Source: Bradyrhizobium iriomotense (GTDB lineage: Bacteria; Pseudomonadota; Alphaproteobacteria; Rhizobiales; Xanthobacteraceae). From it: 64,000 nt of DNA. The notes under the pieces were generated by a model. It made no database searches and was not told the DNA's origin. It worked only from the letters and a program-made list of their open reading frames with translations. The DNA lies in NCBI RefSeq assembly GCF_018129405.1, contig NZ_JAFCLP010000008.1, positions 232,518-296,517 on the forward strand, read 5' to 3'. Shown here one piece after another: positions 18,908 to 26,902 of this stretch. Positions within the stretch are counted from its first letter, which is position 1; every line of letters starts with the position of its first letter. A program made the translations under genes and the position numbers.

Positions 18908-19052
18908 ATCGTCGTCCCGGACAAGCGCGCCCAAAGCGCGCGTAGATCCGGGACCCATAACCACAGGGTCATGTTGCAGAGGAAGTGGTCACTCCGAGTC
19001 CTCGCAACAACTGCGTCCTGTGATTATGGGTCCCGGCTTTCGCCGGGACGAC
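18908..19052. repeat. Palindromic repeat, family A (CCGG variant)
   Basis: It begins ATCGTCGTCCCGGACAAGCG and ends GCTTTCGCCGGGACGACA, with GGGACCCATAACC and TTATGGGTCCC as inner arms. It lies between the convergent mutT and methyltransferase genes. Confidence 0.75.
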
Positions 19053-19097
19053 ATCAGGTTCTTGGACGACGATCTCGGCCGTAGCCGAGAAAACGAC

Positions 19098-19946
19098 TCA
19101 CTCCTTCCCCGCCTTCTTCACCGCCTCCGCCAGGCTCGCTTTCGCAGACCCCGGCCTGAGCGGCTGCTGCTGGCTCGCATGCGGCGCCCAGCCCGAGAGC
19201 CAGACGATGTCGAACGTCGCACGGATGCGGCCGTCGGCATCGGCAAAGCGCTCCGCGTAGATTTCGGCCATCCGCAGCAGCGTCGCGCGCCGGCTCGGCG
19301 TGCGGCGCCGTTCGACCAGCACGTTGGCAGCACCCATGCGGCGGAGATCCTGCATCAGTGCAAACGCATTGCCATAGCGCACCACGACGCGGTCGACATC
19401 GGTGACCGGCAGCGCAAAGCCGGCCCGCTGCAGCAGCGCGCCGATGTCGCGAAGGTCAGCGAACGGCGCGACGCGCGGCGACACACCGCCCTCGCATTCG
19501 GCCTCCGCCGCGGCAAAGGCCTGCCGCAGCTCGGTCAGACTGTCGCCGCCGATCATCGCGGCGAGCAAGAGCCCATCCGGCTTCAGCGATCGACGGATTT
19601 GCGCCAGCACGCCGGGAAGGTCGTTGACGAATTGCAGCGCCAGCGCCGAGACGACGAGGTCCAGGCTTTCTGGCGCGAAGGGAAGCTTCTCCGCGCCGGC
19701 CGCGTCGAGCTCGATCCGTTCGATGGAGGGAAGCCGCGTGCTCAGGACTTTGAGACCTTCGCCGGGCGTCCAGAGATCAGCCGGCGCGTGAAACTCACGC
19801 ATCACTGCGGCCAACCGGTCTGACATGTCCTCGGCGACCCGATCGAGCAGAAAGCTCACGGCACCTTGGGCCTGCGCGCGCTGCTGCCGCGCATGCAGCA
19901 AGGCACGATCAAACAGGGCGGGCGGGGATTGCGGGTTCTGGGCCAT
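19098..19946 (-). CDS. NDUFAF5/BioC-like methyltransferase-fold protein
   Basis: 282 codons from the ATG of MAQNPQSPPALFDRALL. It resembles the NDUFAF5 group (FDRALLHARQQRAQ, then LVVSALALQFVNDLPGVLAQIRRSLKPDGLLLAAMIGGDSL). The usual S-adenosylmethionine loop (DxGxGxG) is not recognisable: that place reads DLWTPGEGL, so binding or activity may be altered. NDUFAF5 hydroxylates an arginine of a complex I subunit in mitochondria; some bacterial relatives are BioC. It is divergent from comF, a common alphaproteobacterial neighbour. Confidence 0.8.
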   Translation of the reverse strand: MAQNPQSPPALFDRALLHARQQRAQAQGAVSFLLDRVAEDMSDRLAAVMREFHAPADLWTPGEGLKVLSTRLPSIERIELDAAGAEKLPFAPESLDLVVSALALQFVNDLPGVLAQIRRSLKPDGLLLAAMIGGDSLTELRQAFAAAEAECEGGVSPRVAPFADLRDIGALLQRAGFALPVTDVDRVVVRYGNAFALMQDLRRMGAANVLVERRRTPSRRATLLRMAEIYAERFADADGRIRATFDIVWLSGWAPHASQQQPLRPGSAKASLAEAVKKAGKE

Positions 19947-20097
19947 GCCGCTGGTTACGCCGATCTCCAGGGTTCTGGCAATCTCCCCTCGCGTGTCCCG
20001 GACGCGCAGCAGCGCACCGCTGAAAGGAGCGCTGCGCTGCGTCCGGGGCACGAGAGCGTGGCTTGAGCGCAGTCGGGCGGAGCGCTAGCCTCTCCTC

Positions 20098-20895
20098 ATG
20101 GAAGCCGACACTGCCCCTTCCCGTTCCATCTCTGCACCGTTGCGAGCCGCATGGATCGCCGGCCGCCATGCGCTGGCGCGTGCGGCACGGCTTGCGCTCG
20201 ACATCGCGTTGCCGACGTTGTGCGTGTCCTGCCGCGAGCCGGTCGATGGCGAAGGCGTGTGCGCGGCGTGCTGGGCACGGCTGTCGTTCATCGAACGGCC
20301 CTATTGTCCGCGACTCGGCATTCCCTTCGTCTATGACCCCGGCCCCGACATGCTGTCGATGGAGGCGATCGCGAGCCCGCCGGCCTACCAGCGCGCCCGC
20401 GCGGCGGTGCGCTATGACGATGTCGCACGCACGCTGGTGCATGCGTTGAAATATCAGGACCGCACCGATCTGGCGCCGGCCATGGGCCGCTGGATGGCGC
20501 GCGCGGGTGGCGAGCTGCTGACGGGCGCCGACATGCTGGTGCCGGTGCCCCTGCATTGGCGGCGGGCCTGGCGCCGCCGCTACAACCAGTCCGGAGCGCT
20601 GGCGCGCATCATCGAACGGCAGAGCGGGGTCAAGGTGCGGGGCGACGTGCTGCGGCGGGTCCGTGCCACCGAGCAGCAGATCGGCCTGTCGCGGGCTCAG
20701 CGCGCCACCAATGTGCAGGGCGCATTCCAGGTATCTCCCGACCGTCAGGCCGAGGTCCAGGGCCGCCGCGTCGTCATGATCGACGACGTCCTGACCTCTG
20801 GTGCGACATTGGATGCCTGCGCGCGCGCCCTGCTCCGCGCCAAGGCAGCCCAGGTCGACGTGCTGGTGTTCGCCCGGGTTGTGGAGATCAGGTGA
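20098..20895 (+). CDS. comF: ComF family phosphoribosyltransferase-like protein
   Basis: 265 codons. A Cys-rich N-terminal zinc-ribbon-like part (CVSCREPVDGEGVCAACWARL) precedes a type I phosphoribosyltransferase fold with VPVPLHWRRAWRRRYNQS and the PRPP loop VVMIDDVLTSGAT (~residues 222-234). ComF takes part in DNA uptake in naturally transformable bacteria, but in rhizobia its role is unknown. It stands upstream of grxC. Confidence 0.9.
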   Translation: MEADTAPSRSISAPLRAAWIAGRHALARAARLALDIALPTLCVSCREPVDGEGVCAACWARLSFIERPYCPRLGIPFVYDPGPDMLSMEAIASPPAYQRARAAVRYDDVARTLVHALKYQDRTDLAPAMGRWMARAGGELLTGADMLVPVPLHWRRAWRRRYNQSGALARIIERQSGVKVRGDVLRRVRATEQQIGLSRAQRATNVQGAFQVSPDRQAEVQGRRVVMIDDVLTSGATLDACARALLRAKAAQVDVLVFARVVEIR

Positions 20896-20902
20896 AGTCC
20901 CA

Positions 20903-20918
20903 TATAATTCAATGAATT
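20903..20918 (+). promoter_or_regulatory. Possible promoter and palindrome before grxC
   Basis: TATAAT at 20903-20908, with TTGTGG about 18 bases upstream, overlaps the perfect 13-base palindrome AATTCA-A-TGAATT (20906-20918). It would drive the grxC-nitrilase-DUF1178 operon. Seen by eye only. Confidence 0.45.
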
Positions 20919-20942
20919 CATGACATGAAAGCGCCAGACGAG

Positions 20943-21218
20943 ATGACTGCTGCTGTCGAAATCTACACCAGGCCGGGCTGCGGCTATTGTTCCGCCGCCA
21001 AGTCGCTGCTGAGCCGCAAGAAAGCGACCTTCACCGAGTTCGACGTCGCCAAGAACCCGTCCTGGCGCCAGGAGATGTACGGCCGCGTCGGCGAGGGCTC
21101 GACCTTCCCGCAGATCTGGATCGGCGGCGCCCATGTCGGCGGCTGCGACGACCTCTACGCGCTCGACCGCGAGGGTAAGCTCGACGGCCTGCTCGAAAGC
21201 GTGAAGGCGGTGTCATGA
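20943..21218 (+). CDS. grxC: Glutaredoxin 3
   Basis: 91 codons from the ATG of MTAAVEIYTRPGCGYC; another ATG at 20925 would add six residues. The dithiol active site is CGYC (Cys13, Cys16), followed by the glutathione-binding STFPQIWIGG and GGCDDLYALD. It reduces disulphides and ribonucleotide reductase with glutathione. Its stop overlaps the next start (ATGA), so the operon is tightly coupled. Confidence 0.95.
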   Translation: MTAAVEIYTRPGCGYCSAAKSLLSRKKATFTEFDVAKNPSWRQEMYGRVGEGSTFPQIWIGGAHVGGCDDLYALDREGKLDGLLESVKAVS

Positions 21219-22093
21219 GCGACAACAGGACCTTCACCGCCGCGTTGGTGCAGATGCGCACCGGCCTGATGCCGGAGCCGAGCCTTGCGCAGGCCACAAG
21301 GCTGATCCGGCAGGCCGCGGCGGGCGGCGCCGATTACGTGCAGACGCCCGAAGTCAGCAACATGATGCAGCTGAACCGCAAGGCGCTGTTCGAGCATCTG
21401 CAGAGCGAAGAGGATGACGCCTCGCTGAAGGCGTACCGCGCGCTGGCGGCGGAGCTGAAAATTCACATCCATGTCGGCTCGCTGGCACTGCGCTACTCCG
21501 AAGAGAAAGCGGTGAACCGCTCCTTCCTGATCGGGCCCGAGGGCGACGTGCTCGCGAGCTACGACAAGATCCATATGTTCGACATCGAGCTGCCGGACGG
21601 CGAGAGCTATCGCGAATCCGCCAACTACCAGCCGGGCGAGACCGCCGTGATCTCCGACCTGCCCTGGGGCCGGGTGGGGCTGACGATCTGCTACGACGTG
21701 CGCTTCCCCGCGCTGTACCGCGCGCTGGCCGAGAGCGGCGCCTACTTCATCACGGTGCCCTCAGCCTTCACCCGCAAGACCGGTGAAGCGCATTGGCACG
21801 TGCTGCTGCGCGCACGCGCGATCGAGACCGGCTGCTTCATCTTTGCCGCGGCGCAGGCAGGCCTGCATGAGAACAAGCGCGAGACCTATGGCCACTCGCT
21901 GATCATCGACCCCTGGGGCGAGATCCTCGCCGAAGGCGATGTCGAGCCCGGCATCATCATGGCCAAGATCGACCCGGCCAAGGTCGAGACCGCGCGCCGC
22001 GCGATCCCGTCGCTCCAGCACGGCCGCCGCTTCGGCGTCGCCGACCCGAAGGCCGGGCCGGACCATCTGCACCTCGTCCGGGGATCGGCATGA
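21215..22093 (+). CDS. Nitrilase-superfamily carbon-nitrogen hydrolase (Nit1-like)
   Basis: 292 codons. The catalytic triad is visible as Glu46 (QTPEVSN), Lys118 (SYDKIHMFD) and Cys159 (GLTICYDVRFP). The sequence is closest to the Nit1/YafV-like group, which removes deaminated glutathione, a side product of transaminases. That fits its tight coupling to glutaredoxin. It overlaps grxC by four bases upstream and the DUF1178 gene by four bases downstream. Confidence 0.9.
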   Translation: MSDNRTFTAALVQMRTGLMPEPSLAQATRLIRQAAAGGADYVQTPEVSNMMQLNRKALFEHLQSEEDDASLKAYRALAAELKIHIHVGSLALRYSEEKAVNRSFLIGPEGDVLASYDKIHMFDIELPDGESYRESANYQPGETAVISDLPWGRVGLTICYDVRFPALYRALAESGAYFITVPSAFTRKTGEAHWHVLLRARAIETGCFIFAAAQAGLHENKRETYGHSLIIDPWGEILAEGDVEPGIIMAKIDPAKVETARRAIPSLQHGRRFGVADPKAGPDHLHLVRGSA

Positions 22094-22572
22094 TCCGCTA
22101 CGCACTCCACTGCGACCGCAACCACGCCTTCGAAAGTTGGTTCCAGAGCTCGTCGGCCTATGATTCGCAGGTCAAGCGCAAGCTCGTGACCTGCCCGATC
22201 TGCGGTTCGGCCAAGGTCGACAAGGCGATCATGGCGCCGCGCATCGTCGGAAAGAAAGGCCGCGGACGCGCGACGCCGCCGCCGGAGCCCGTGGCCGCGA
22301 CCACGCCCGAGGCTGCGCCGTCAGGACCAACCTCGCTGCTGATGGCACAGGAGCGCGAGCTGCGCGCCAAGCTCAAGGAGCTGCGCGATCACATCGTCAA
22401 GAACGCCGACAATGTCGGCGACCGTTTTCCGAACGAAGCCCGCGCGATGCATTACGGCGACAAGGAGCACCGCCCGATCTACGGCGAGGCTTCGCCCGAA
22501 GAGGCGAAGTCGCTGATCGACGAAGGCATCGAGGTCTCGCCGCTGCCGACGCTGCCGGAAGACCGGAACTGA
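22090..22572 (+). CDS. DUF1178 family protein
   Basis: 160 codons. The N-terminal ~60 residues (MIRYALHCDRNHAFESWF, then TCPICGSAKVDKAIMAPRI) contain Cys pairs like a small zinc ribbon. The middle is Pro/Ala-rich, and the C-terminal part (NADNVGDRFPNEARAMHYGD) is the conserved DUF1178 end. Function unknown. The gene is the last of the grxC-nitrilase operon, an order kept in many alphaproteobacteria, so a role near thiol or glutathione metabolism is possible. Confidence 0.9.
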   Translation: MIRYALHCDRNHAFESWFQSSSAYDSQVKRKLVTCPICGSAKVDKAIMAPRIVGKKGRGRATPPPEPVAATTPEAAPSGPTSLLMAQERELRAKLKELRDHIVKNADNVGDRFPNEARAMHYGDKEHRPIYGEASPEEAKSLIDEGIEVSPLPTLPEDRN

Positions 22573-22573
22573 C

Positions 22574-22709
22574 GCGCGAAGCGCGTCATCCCGGGATGGT
22601 CCGAAGGACCAGACCTCAGATGCGCAATTGCGCATCGGGGGATCTCGAGATTCTCTGGTGCGCAACTGCGCACCATAGTTCGATGCTGTGCATCGCCCCG
22701 GAATGACGA
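22574..22709. repeat. Palindromic repeats, family C
   Basis: GCGTCATCCCGGGATGG and the closing CCCCGGAATGACG frame several small hairpins (GGTCCGAAGGACC, GATGCGCAATTGCGCATC, GGTGCGCAACTGCGCACC). It fills the gap between the convergent DUF1178 and EamA genes and ends on the first base of the EamA stop codon. Confidence 0.75.
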
Positions 22710-23609
22710 CTACACCCCCACCAATAGCGCCACACCGATCACGATCAGCGCGATGCCAAGAAGCTCGCGCGGCGCGATCGGCTGCTTGAACGAGTAGTAG
22801 GCCACGCCTTGCGCGAACAGCACCTCGATCAAGGCGAGCGTGCGGACATTGGCGGCGGCCGTCAGCGCGAACGCCAGGAACCAGAACTGCGAGGCGAAGG
22901 CACCCGTGAAGCCCGCGAGCATCGACGGCCGCCAGAGTCCGAGGATGCCCCGCAACACGTCCGGCGCACGCCAGAGCAGGTAGATCGTCAGCACCAGCGT
23001 CTGCACGAACAGGCCGAGCACCAGCGTGAACGACGAGGCCGTCACGAACGACACGTTCGGCACGGTGATGATGGCGCCGCGAAAGCCGACCGCTGACAGC
23101 GCGAACGCCGCCGCGGCGACGAGGCCGGTGATGGTCGGCTTCAGCTCGGCAAAGCCCTTCTCGCCGCCGGGCCGGAGCGCGGTGACGACGACACCGACCG
23201 TCGCGATCACGATCGCCAGCACCTTCAGCCAGGTCAGATGATCGCCGAGGAAGACGAAGCCGAAGATCGCGGTCTGGATCGCCTCGGTCTTGAGGTAGGC
23301 CGTCGTCACCACGAAGGAGCGATCGTTCATCGCGAGCAGCATCAGGCCGGTCGCGACGATCTGGCTGAGCGCTCCGAGCAGCAGCCAAGGCCAGAACACG
23401 GCCGGCGGCATACCGATATGATCGCCGGTCGCGACCAGCACCACGCCGAGGAACAGCAGCGAGAACGGGAAACCGAACAGGAAGCGGATATTGGTCGCAC
23501 CCCAGGTCCCCAGGGGCTTCGTCAGCGATCGCTGCATCGCATTGCGCGCGACCTGGCCGAGCGCAGCGATGATGGTGAAGGGAATCCAGAGGCTGGTGAC
23601 GGTGAGCAT
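22710..23609 (-). CDS. EamA/DMT-family inner-membrane transporter
   Basis: 299 codons from the ATG of MLTVTSLWIPFTIIAAL; a longer frame upstream has no membrane features. Ten hydrophobic segments in two EamA repeats are visible, the second starting near GFRGAIITVPNVSF. Members export amino acids, nucleosides or other metabolites; no substrate can be read from this sequence. It stands alone between two repeats. Confidence 0.88.
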   Translation of the reverse strand: MLTVTSLWIPFTIIAALGQVARNAMQRSLTKPLGTWGATNIRFLFGFPFSLLFLGVVLVATGDHIGMPPAVFWPWLLLGALSQIVATGLMLLAMNDRSFVVTTAYLKTEAIQTAIFGFVFLGDHLTWLKVLAIVIATVGVVVTALRPGGEKGFAELKPTITGLVAAAAFALSAVGFRGAIITVPNVSFVTASSFTLVLGLFVQTLVLTIYLLWRAPDVLRGILGLWRPSMLAGFTGAFASQFWFLAFALTAAANVRTLALIEVLFAQGVAYYSFKQPIAPRELLGIALIVIGVALLVGV

Positions 23610-23713
23610 GGGGAGTTCAGGGCAGGAAAGAATTTGCGACCAACGTGCAAGCTGCAACCCGCGCGGTCAACCGCATGGATGTCATGGGAGCGATGCTCGC
23701 GCCACAAGCTCCG

Positions 23714-23848
23714 CCGTCGTCCTGGACAAGCGAAGCGCAGATCCAGGACCCATTACCCCAGCGCGTGGTTTGGCGAAGACTCGTGGTTACGAGTTTCGCG
23801 CCACAACTCCTCCCTGGGGTAATGGGTCCTGGCTTTCGCCAGGACGAC
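23714..23848. repeat. Palindromic repeat, family A
   Basis: CGTCGTCCTGGACAAGCGAA to GGTCCTGGCTTTCGCCAGGA, with CCAGGACCCATTACCCC and GGGGTAATGGGTCC as inner arms. It lies upstream of the EamA gene and downstream of ubiG. Confidence 0.8.
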
Positions 23849-23893
23849 GCCTTTGGCGGCGAGGCAGGGAGCCCTACAAGCTGCGCCGCCCCC

Positions 23894-24661
23894 TCACACC
23901 ATCCCCTCCGCCACCACCATGTAGTTCACGTCCATGTCGGAGGAGAGGCTCCATTTGTCGGCAAAGGGTGAGTAGACGACGCCGGTCTGCTCGGTGATGA
24001 CGAGGCGGTTGTCGAGGAGGTACTTGGTCAGTTCGTCGGGGGTGACGAACTTGTTCCACTCATGCGTGCCGCGCGGCAGCCAGCGCAGGACGTATTCGGC
24101 GCCGACGATGGCGAGCGCAAAACTCTTCCAGTTCCGGTTCAGCGTCGAGACCACCATCAGGCCGTTCGGCTTCAGCATCGAGGCGCAACGCTTCAGGAAC
24201 ATGCCGACGTCGGTGACGTGCTCGACCACCTCCATCGCCAGCACGATGTCGAAGCGCTCGCGCGGATCGATCTCCTCCACCGTGGTGCAGCGGTAGTCGA
24301 TCGCGAGATGGCTCTTGTCGGCGTGGAGCTTCGCGGCGGCGATGTTGCTCTGCGACGGGTCGATGCCGATGACCTGAGCGCCCAGCCGCGACAGCGGCTC
24401 GCAGAGCAAGCCGGCGCCACAGCCGATGTCCAGCACGCGCAGGCCGCCGAGGCAGTTGAGACTGCGCACGTTGCGCTCGAACTTGCGGCAGGCGGCGTCG
24501 CGGATATAGCCGAGCCGCAGCGGGTTGATCCGGTGCAGCGGCGCCATCTTGCCGTTGGGGTCCCACCACTCCGCCGAGAGTTTTGAGAATTTCGCGATCT
24601 CGGCTGCGTCGACGGTCGAGCCCGGCTGGGCGGAGAGGGAAGTATTTTGCTGCATGCTCAT
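23894..24661 (-). CDS. ubiG: Ubiquinone biosynthesis O-methyltransferase UbiG
   Basis: 255 codons. It has the family-specific start (VDAAEIAKFSKLSAEWWDPN, then FKPLH-equivalent KMAPLHRINPLR), the SAM loop VLDIGCGAGLL (~residues 76-86), and AMEVVEHVTD and STLNRNWKSF. It methylates the two O positions in ubiquinone synthesis at the inner membrane. It is followed upstream on the same strand by a PH-domain gene. Confidence 0.96.
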   Translation of the reverse strand: MSMQQNTSLSAQPGSTVDAAEIAKFSKLSAEWWDPNGKMAPLHRINPLRLGYIRDAACRKFERNVRSLNCLGGLRVLDIGCGAGLLCEPLSRLGAQVIGIDPSQSNIAAAKLHADKSHLAIDYRCTTVEEIDPRERFDIVLAMEVVEHVTDVGMFLKRCASMLKPNGLMVVSTLNRNWKSFALAIVGAEYVLRWLPRGTHEWNKFVTPDELTKYLLDNRLVITEQTGVVYSPFADKWSLSSDMDVNYMVVAEGMV

Positions 24662-24675
24662 GGTTACGCGCGGTC

Positions 24676-25143
24676 CTACCGCGTGGTGATCGAACTACGG
24701 AAGGCGAGCGGCGAGTCGATGGTCTTGATCGTCTCGATCCCCTCGCCGACGCCGCGAATCGTCACGTCGCCGTAGTTGAGAATACGTCCAAGAATGGTCT
24801 GATCGACGTCGACACTCTCGACCTTGTCCAGCGCCATCTCGAAGGTGCGGCGCTTGATGAACCCGGTCTTGTGCACAACCCGCAAGTTGGTGACGTCGGT
24901 CTCGGTGGTGAAGCGATGGAACCAGCCCTTAAGGGTCCAATACAAGGCCGCCAGAGCCACGAGGCCCGCAGCGACGAGGCAAAGCAAAACAAGCCCATCG
25001 GCGGTAGCCTGCCGGGACAGGACGAACAGGACCAGCGCCACGACCCAGGCCACAATCGCCGGGAAATAGAAGATCCAGTGCGCATTGGTCGAATACAGCA
25101 CCCGCTCGCCGGGCTGCAGGATCTCGTCGATGTAACGCGCCAT
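24676..25143 (-). CDS. Membrane protein with bacterial PH domain (bPH2)
   Basis: 155 codons from the ATG of MARYIDEILQPGERVLY. Two hydrophobic segments (FYFPAIVAWVVALVLFVL and GLVLLCLVAAGLVALAALYW) precede a bPH2 domain at ~residues 78-148 (TDVTNLRVVHKTGFI, ALDKVESVDVDQTILGRILN). Function unknown; such proteins are small inner-membrane scaffolds. A longer frame upstream lacks family features. Confidence 0.85.
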   Translation of the reverse strand: MARYIDEILQPGERVLYSTNAHWIFYFPAIVAWVVALVLFVLSRQATADGLVLLCLVAAGLVALAALYWTLKGWFHRFTTETDVTNLRVVHKTGFIKRRTFEMALDKVESVDVDQTILGRILNYGDVTIRGVGEGIETIKTIDSPLAFRSSITTR

Positions 25144-25295
25144 GATCTCGGTTAACCCACTAGCCCCGGACCTGCCCCCGCAGGAACCCGCTTGCCCCCG
25201 GCCCCGCCGCTCTGTATACGCGCGGTCGGTGTCCGCAGGCACCCGTCCAATGCGGGTCACCATACTGATCCTTATGAGGGAATGCACGCGTCGTC

Positions 25296-26552
25296 ATGAG
25301 CCGCCTCGTGATGAAATTCGGCGGCACATCCGTCGCCAACATCGAACGCATCCGCAACGTCGCACGCCATGTGAAGCGTGAGGTCGACGCCGGCCATGAA
25401 GTGGCCGTGGTCGTCTCGGCGATGTCGGGCAAGACCAACGAGCTGGTGGCCTGGTGCACCGAGGCCTCGCCGATGCACGACGCGCGTGAATACGACGCCG
25501 TCGTCGCCTCCGGCGAGCAGGTCACATCAGGCCTGCTTGCCATCGTGCTGCAGAGCATGGGCATCCAGGCCCGCTCCTGGCAGGGCTGGCAGATCCCGAT
25601 CAAGACCAGCGACGCCCATGCCTCGGCCCGGATCGAGGACATCGACGGCAGCGAGATCATCAAGCGCTTCAAGGAGCGCAAGGAGGTCGCCGTCATCGCC
25701 GGCTTCCAGGGCCTCAACCCCGAGACGGGCCGCATCACCACGCTCGGCCGCGGCGGCTCCGACACCTCGGCCGTGGCGGTCGCCGCAGCCGTCAAGGCGG
25801 ACCGCTGCGACATCTACACCGACGTCGACGGCGTCTACACCACCGACCCGCGAATCGTGCCGAAAGCCAAAAGGCTTGATAAGATCGCATTCGAGGACAT
25901 GCTGGAACTGGCTTCGCAGGGCGCAAAAGTGCTCCAGGTCCGCTCGGTGGAACTCGGCATGGTCCACAACATGCCGATCTTCGTCCGATCGAGCTTCGAC
26001 AAGCCCGAGGATATCGACCCGCATGCCAACCAGCCGCCCGGCACGCTGATCTGCGGCGAGGAGGAGATCATGGAAAACCACGTCGTCACCGGTATCGCCT
26101 TTTCGAAGGACGAGGCCCAGATCTCGGTGCGCCAGATCGAAGACAAGCCGGGCGTTGCGGCCTCGATCTTCGGCCCGCTGGCGGACGCCAACATCAACGT
26201 CGACATGATCGTGCAGAACGTCTCCGAGGACGGCAAGACCACCGACCTCACGTTCACGGTGCCGGCGGCCGACTACACCCGCGCCAAGGACACGATTACC
26301 GCCGCCAAGGCCAAGATCGGCTATGCCCGGCTTGATACCGCTACCGACGTCGCAAAAATCTCGGTGATCGGCAGCGGCATGCGCAGCCACGCCGGCGTCG
26401 CCGCCCAGGCGTTTTCGGCCCTCGCGGGGCGGAATATCAACATCCGGGCCATTACAACCTCCGAGATCAAATTCTCGGTTTTGATCGACACCGCCTATAC
26501 CGAGCTGGCGGTGCGCACCCTGCATACGCTCTACGGCCTCGATCAGGCCTAA
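25296..26552 (+). CDS. lysC: Aspartate kinase
   Basis: 418 codons. The amino-acid kinase domain starts VMKFGGTSVANIERI and continues with GFQGLNPETGRITTLGRGGS. Two ACT regulatory domains follow from ~residue 265 (VTGIAFSKDEAQISVRQIED; ISVIGSGMRSHAGVAAQAFS). It phosphorylates aspartate, the entry to lysine, methionine and threonine synthesis, with feedback control through the ACT domains. It is upstream of ptsP, separated by a repeat and a strong hairpin. Its stop TAA is the first triplet of a family D repeat. Confidence 0.97.
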   Translation: MSRLVMKFGGTSVANIERIRNVARHVKREVDAGHEVAVVVSAMSGKTNELVAWCTEASPMHDAREYDAVVASGEQVTSGLLAIVLQSMGIQARSWQGWQIPIKTSDAHASARIEDIDGSEIIKRFKERKEVAVIAGFQGLNPETGRITTLGRGGSDTSAVAVAAAVKADRCDIYTDVDGVYTTDPRIVPKAKRLDKIAFEDMLELASQGAKVLQVRSVELGMVHNMPIFVRSSFDKPEDIDPHANQPPGTLICGEEEIMENHVVTGIAFSKDEAQISVRQIEDKPGVAASIFGPLADANINVDMIVQNVSEDGKTTDLTFTVPAADYTRAKDTITAAKAKIGYARLDTATDVAKISVIGSGMRSHAGVAAQAFSALAGRNINIRAITTSEIKFSVLIDTAYTELAVRTLHTLYGLDQA

Positions 26553-26636
26553 AGCGCGACCCGTCGCGCTTCAGATTGTCGTTTGAGCATGGTCTTTCCG
26601 GAAAACCGCTTCGCACTTTTCCGGACCATGCCTAGG
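26550..26636. repeat. Palindromic repeat, family D, starting at the lysC stop codon
   Basis: Starts TAAAGCGCGA, where TAA is the lysC stop codon, and contains CATGGTCTTTCCGGAAAACC, CGCTTCGCACT and TTTTCCGGACCATG as an inverted repeat. A near-identical copy follows the cupin gene at 34581, also starting at its stop codon. Confidence 0.8.
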
Positions 26637-26902
26637 CTAATTTTCTCTTAGCGGTCGCAGCAAACGCGAAGGTGTACACACCTTCGCGTTTGGCAGGCGT
26701 TTTGCTTGGCAAAACAAGCCCCAATTCGCTATACGCGGACAGGGTGGGCTGCCGGAAACTGTGCCCCAGTTCAGGCGGTGCTGATTCGGCTCCGGCAACC
26801 GCCGGGGCCGGCGCCGGACGAGCAAATTTGTTGTTTTTCTGGATTTCGGGCGAGCCGCCGCGGGCCCTTTCGGCCCCGGCAGACGGAGGAGATTGACGAC
26901 AC
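26637..26902 (+). promoter_or_regulatory. Leader region of ptsP with a long perfect hairpin
   Basis: At 26661-26692 CAAACGCGAAGGTG and CACCTTCGCGTTTG form a perfect 14-base-pair stem around TACA. It stands about 210 bases before the ptsP start and is not one of the repeat families I recognise. A second GC-rich fold (CCGGCAACCGCCGG) lies near 26795-26820. CGGAGGAGATT just before 26903 is the ribosome binding site. No gene is seen. Confidence 0.6.
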
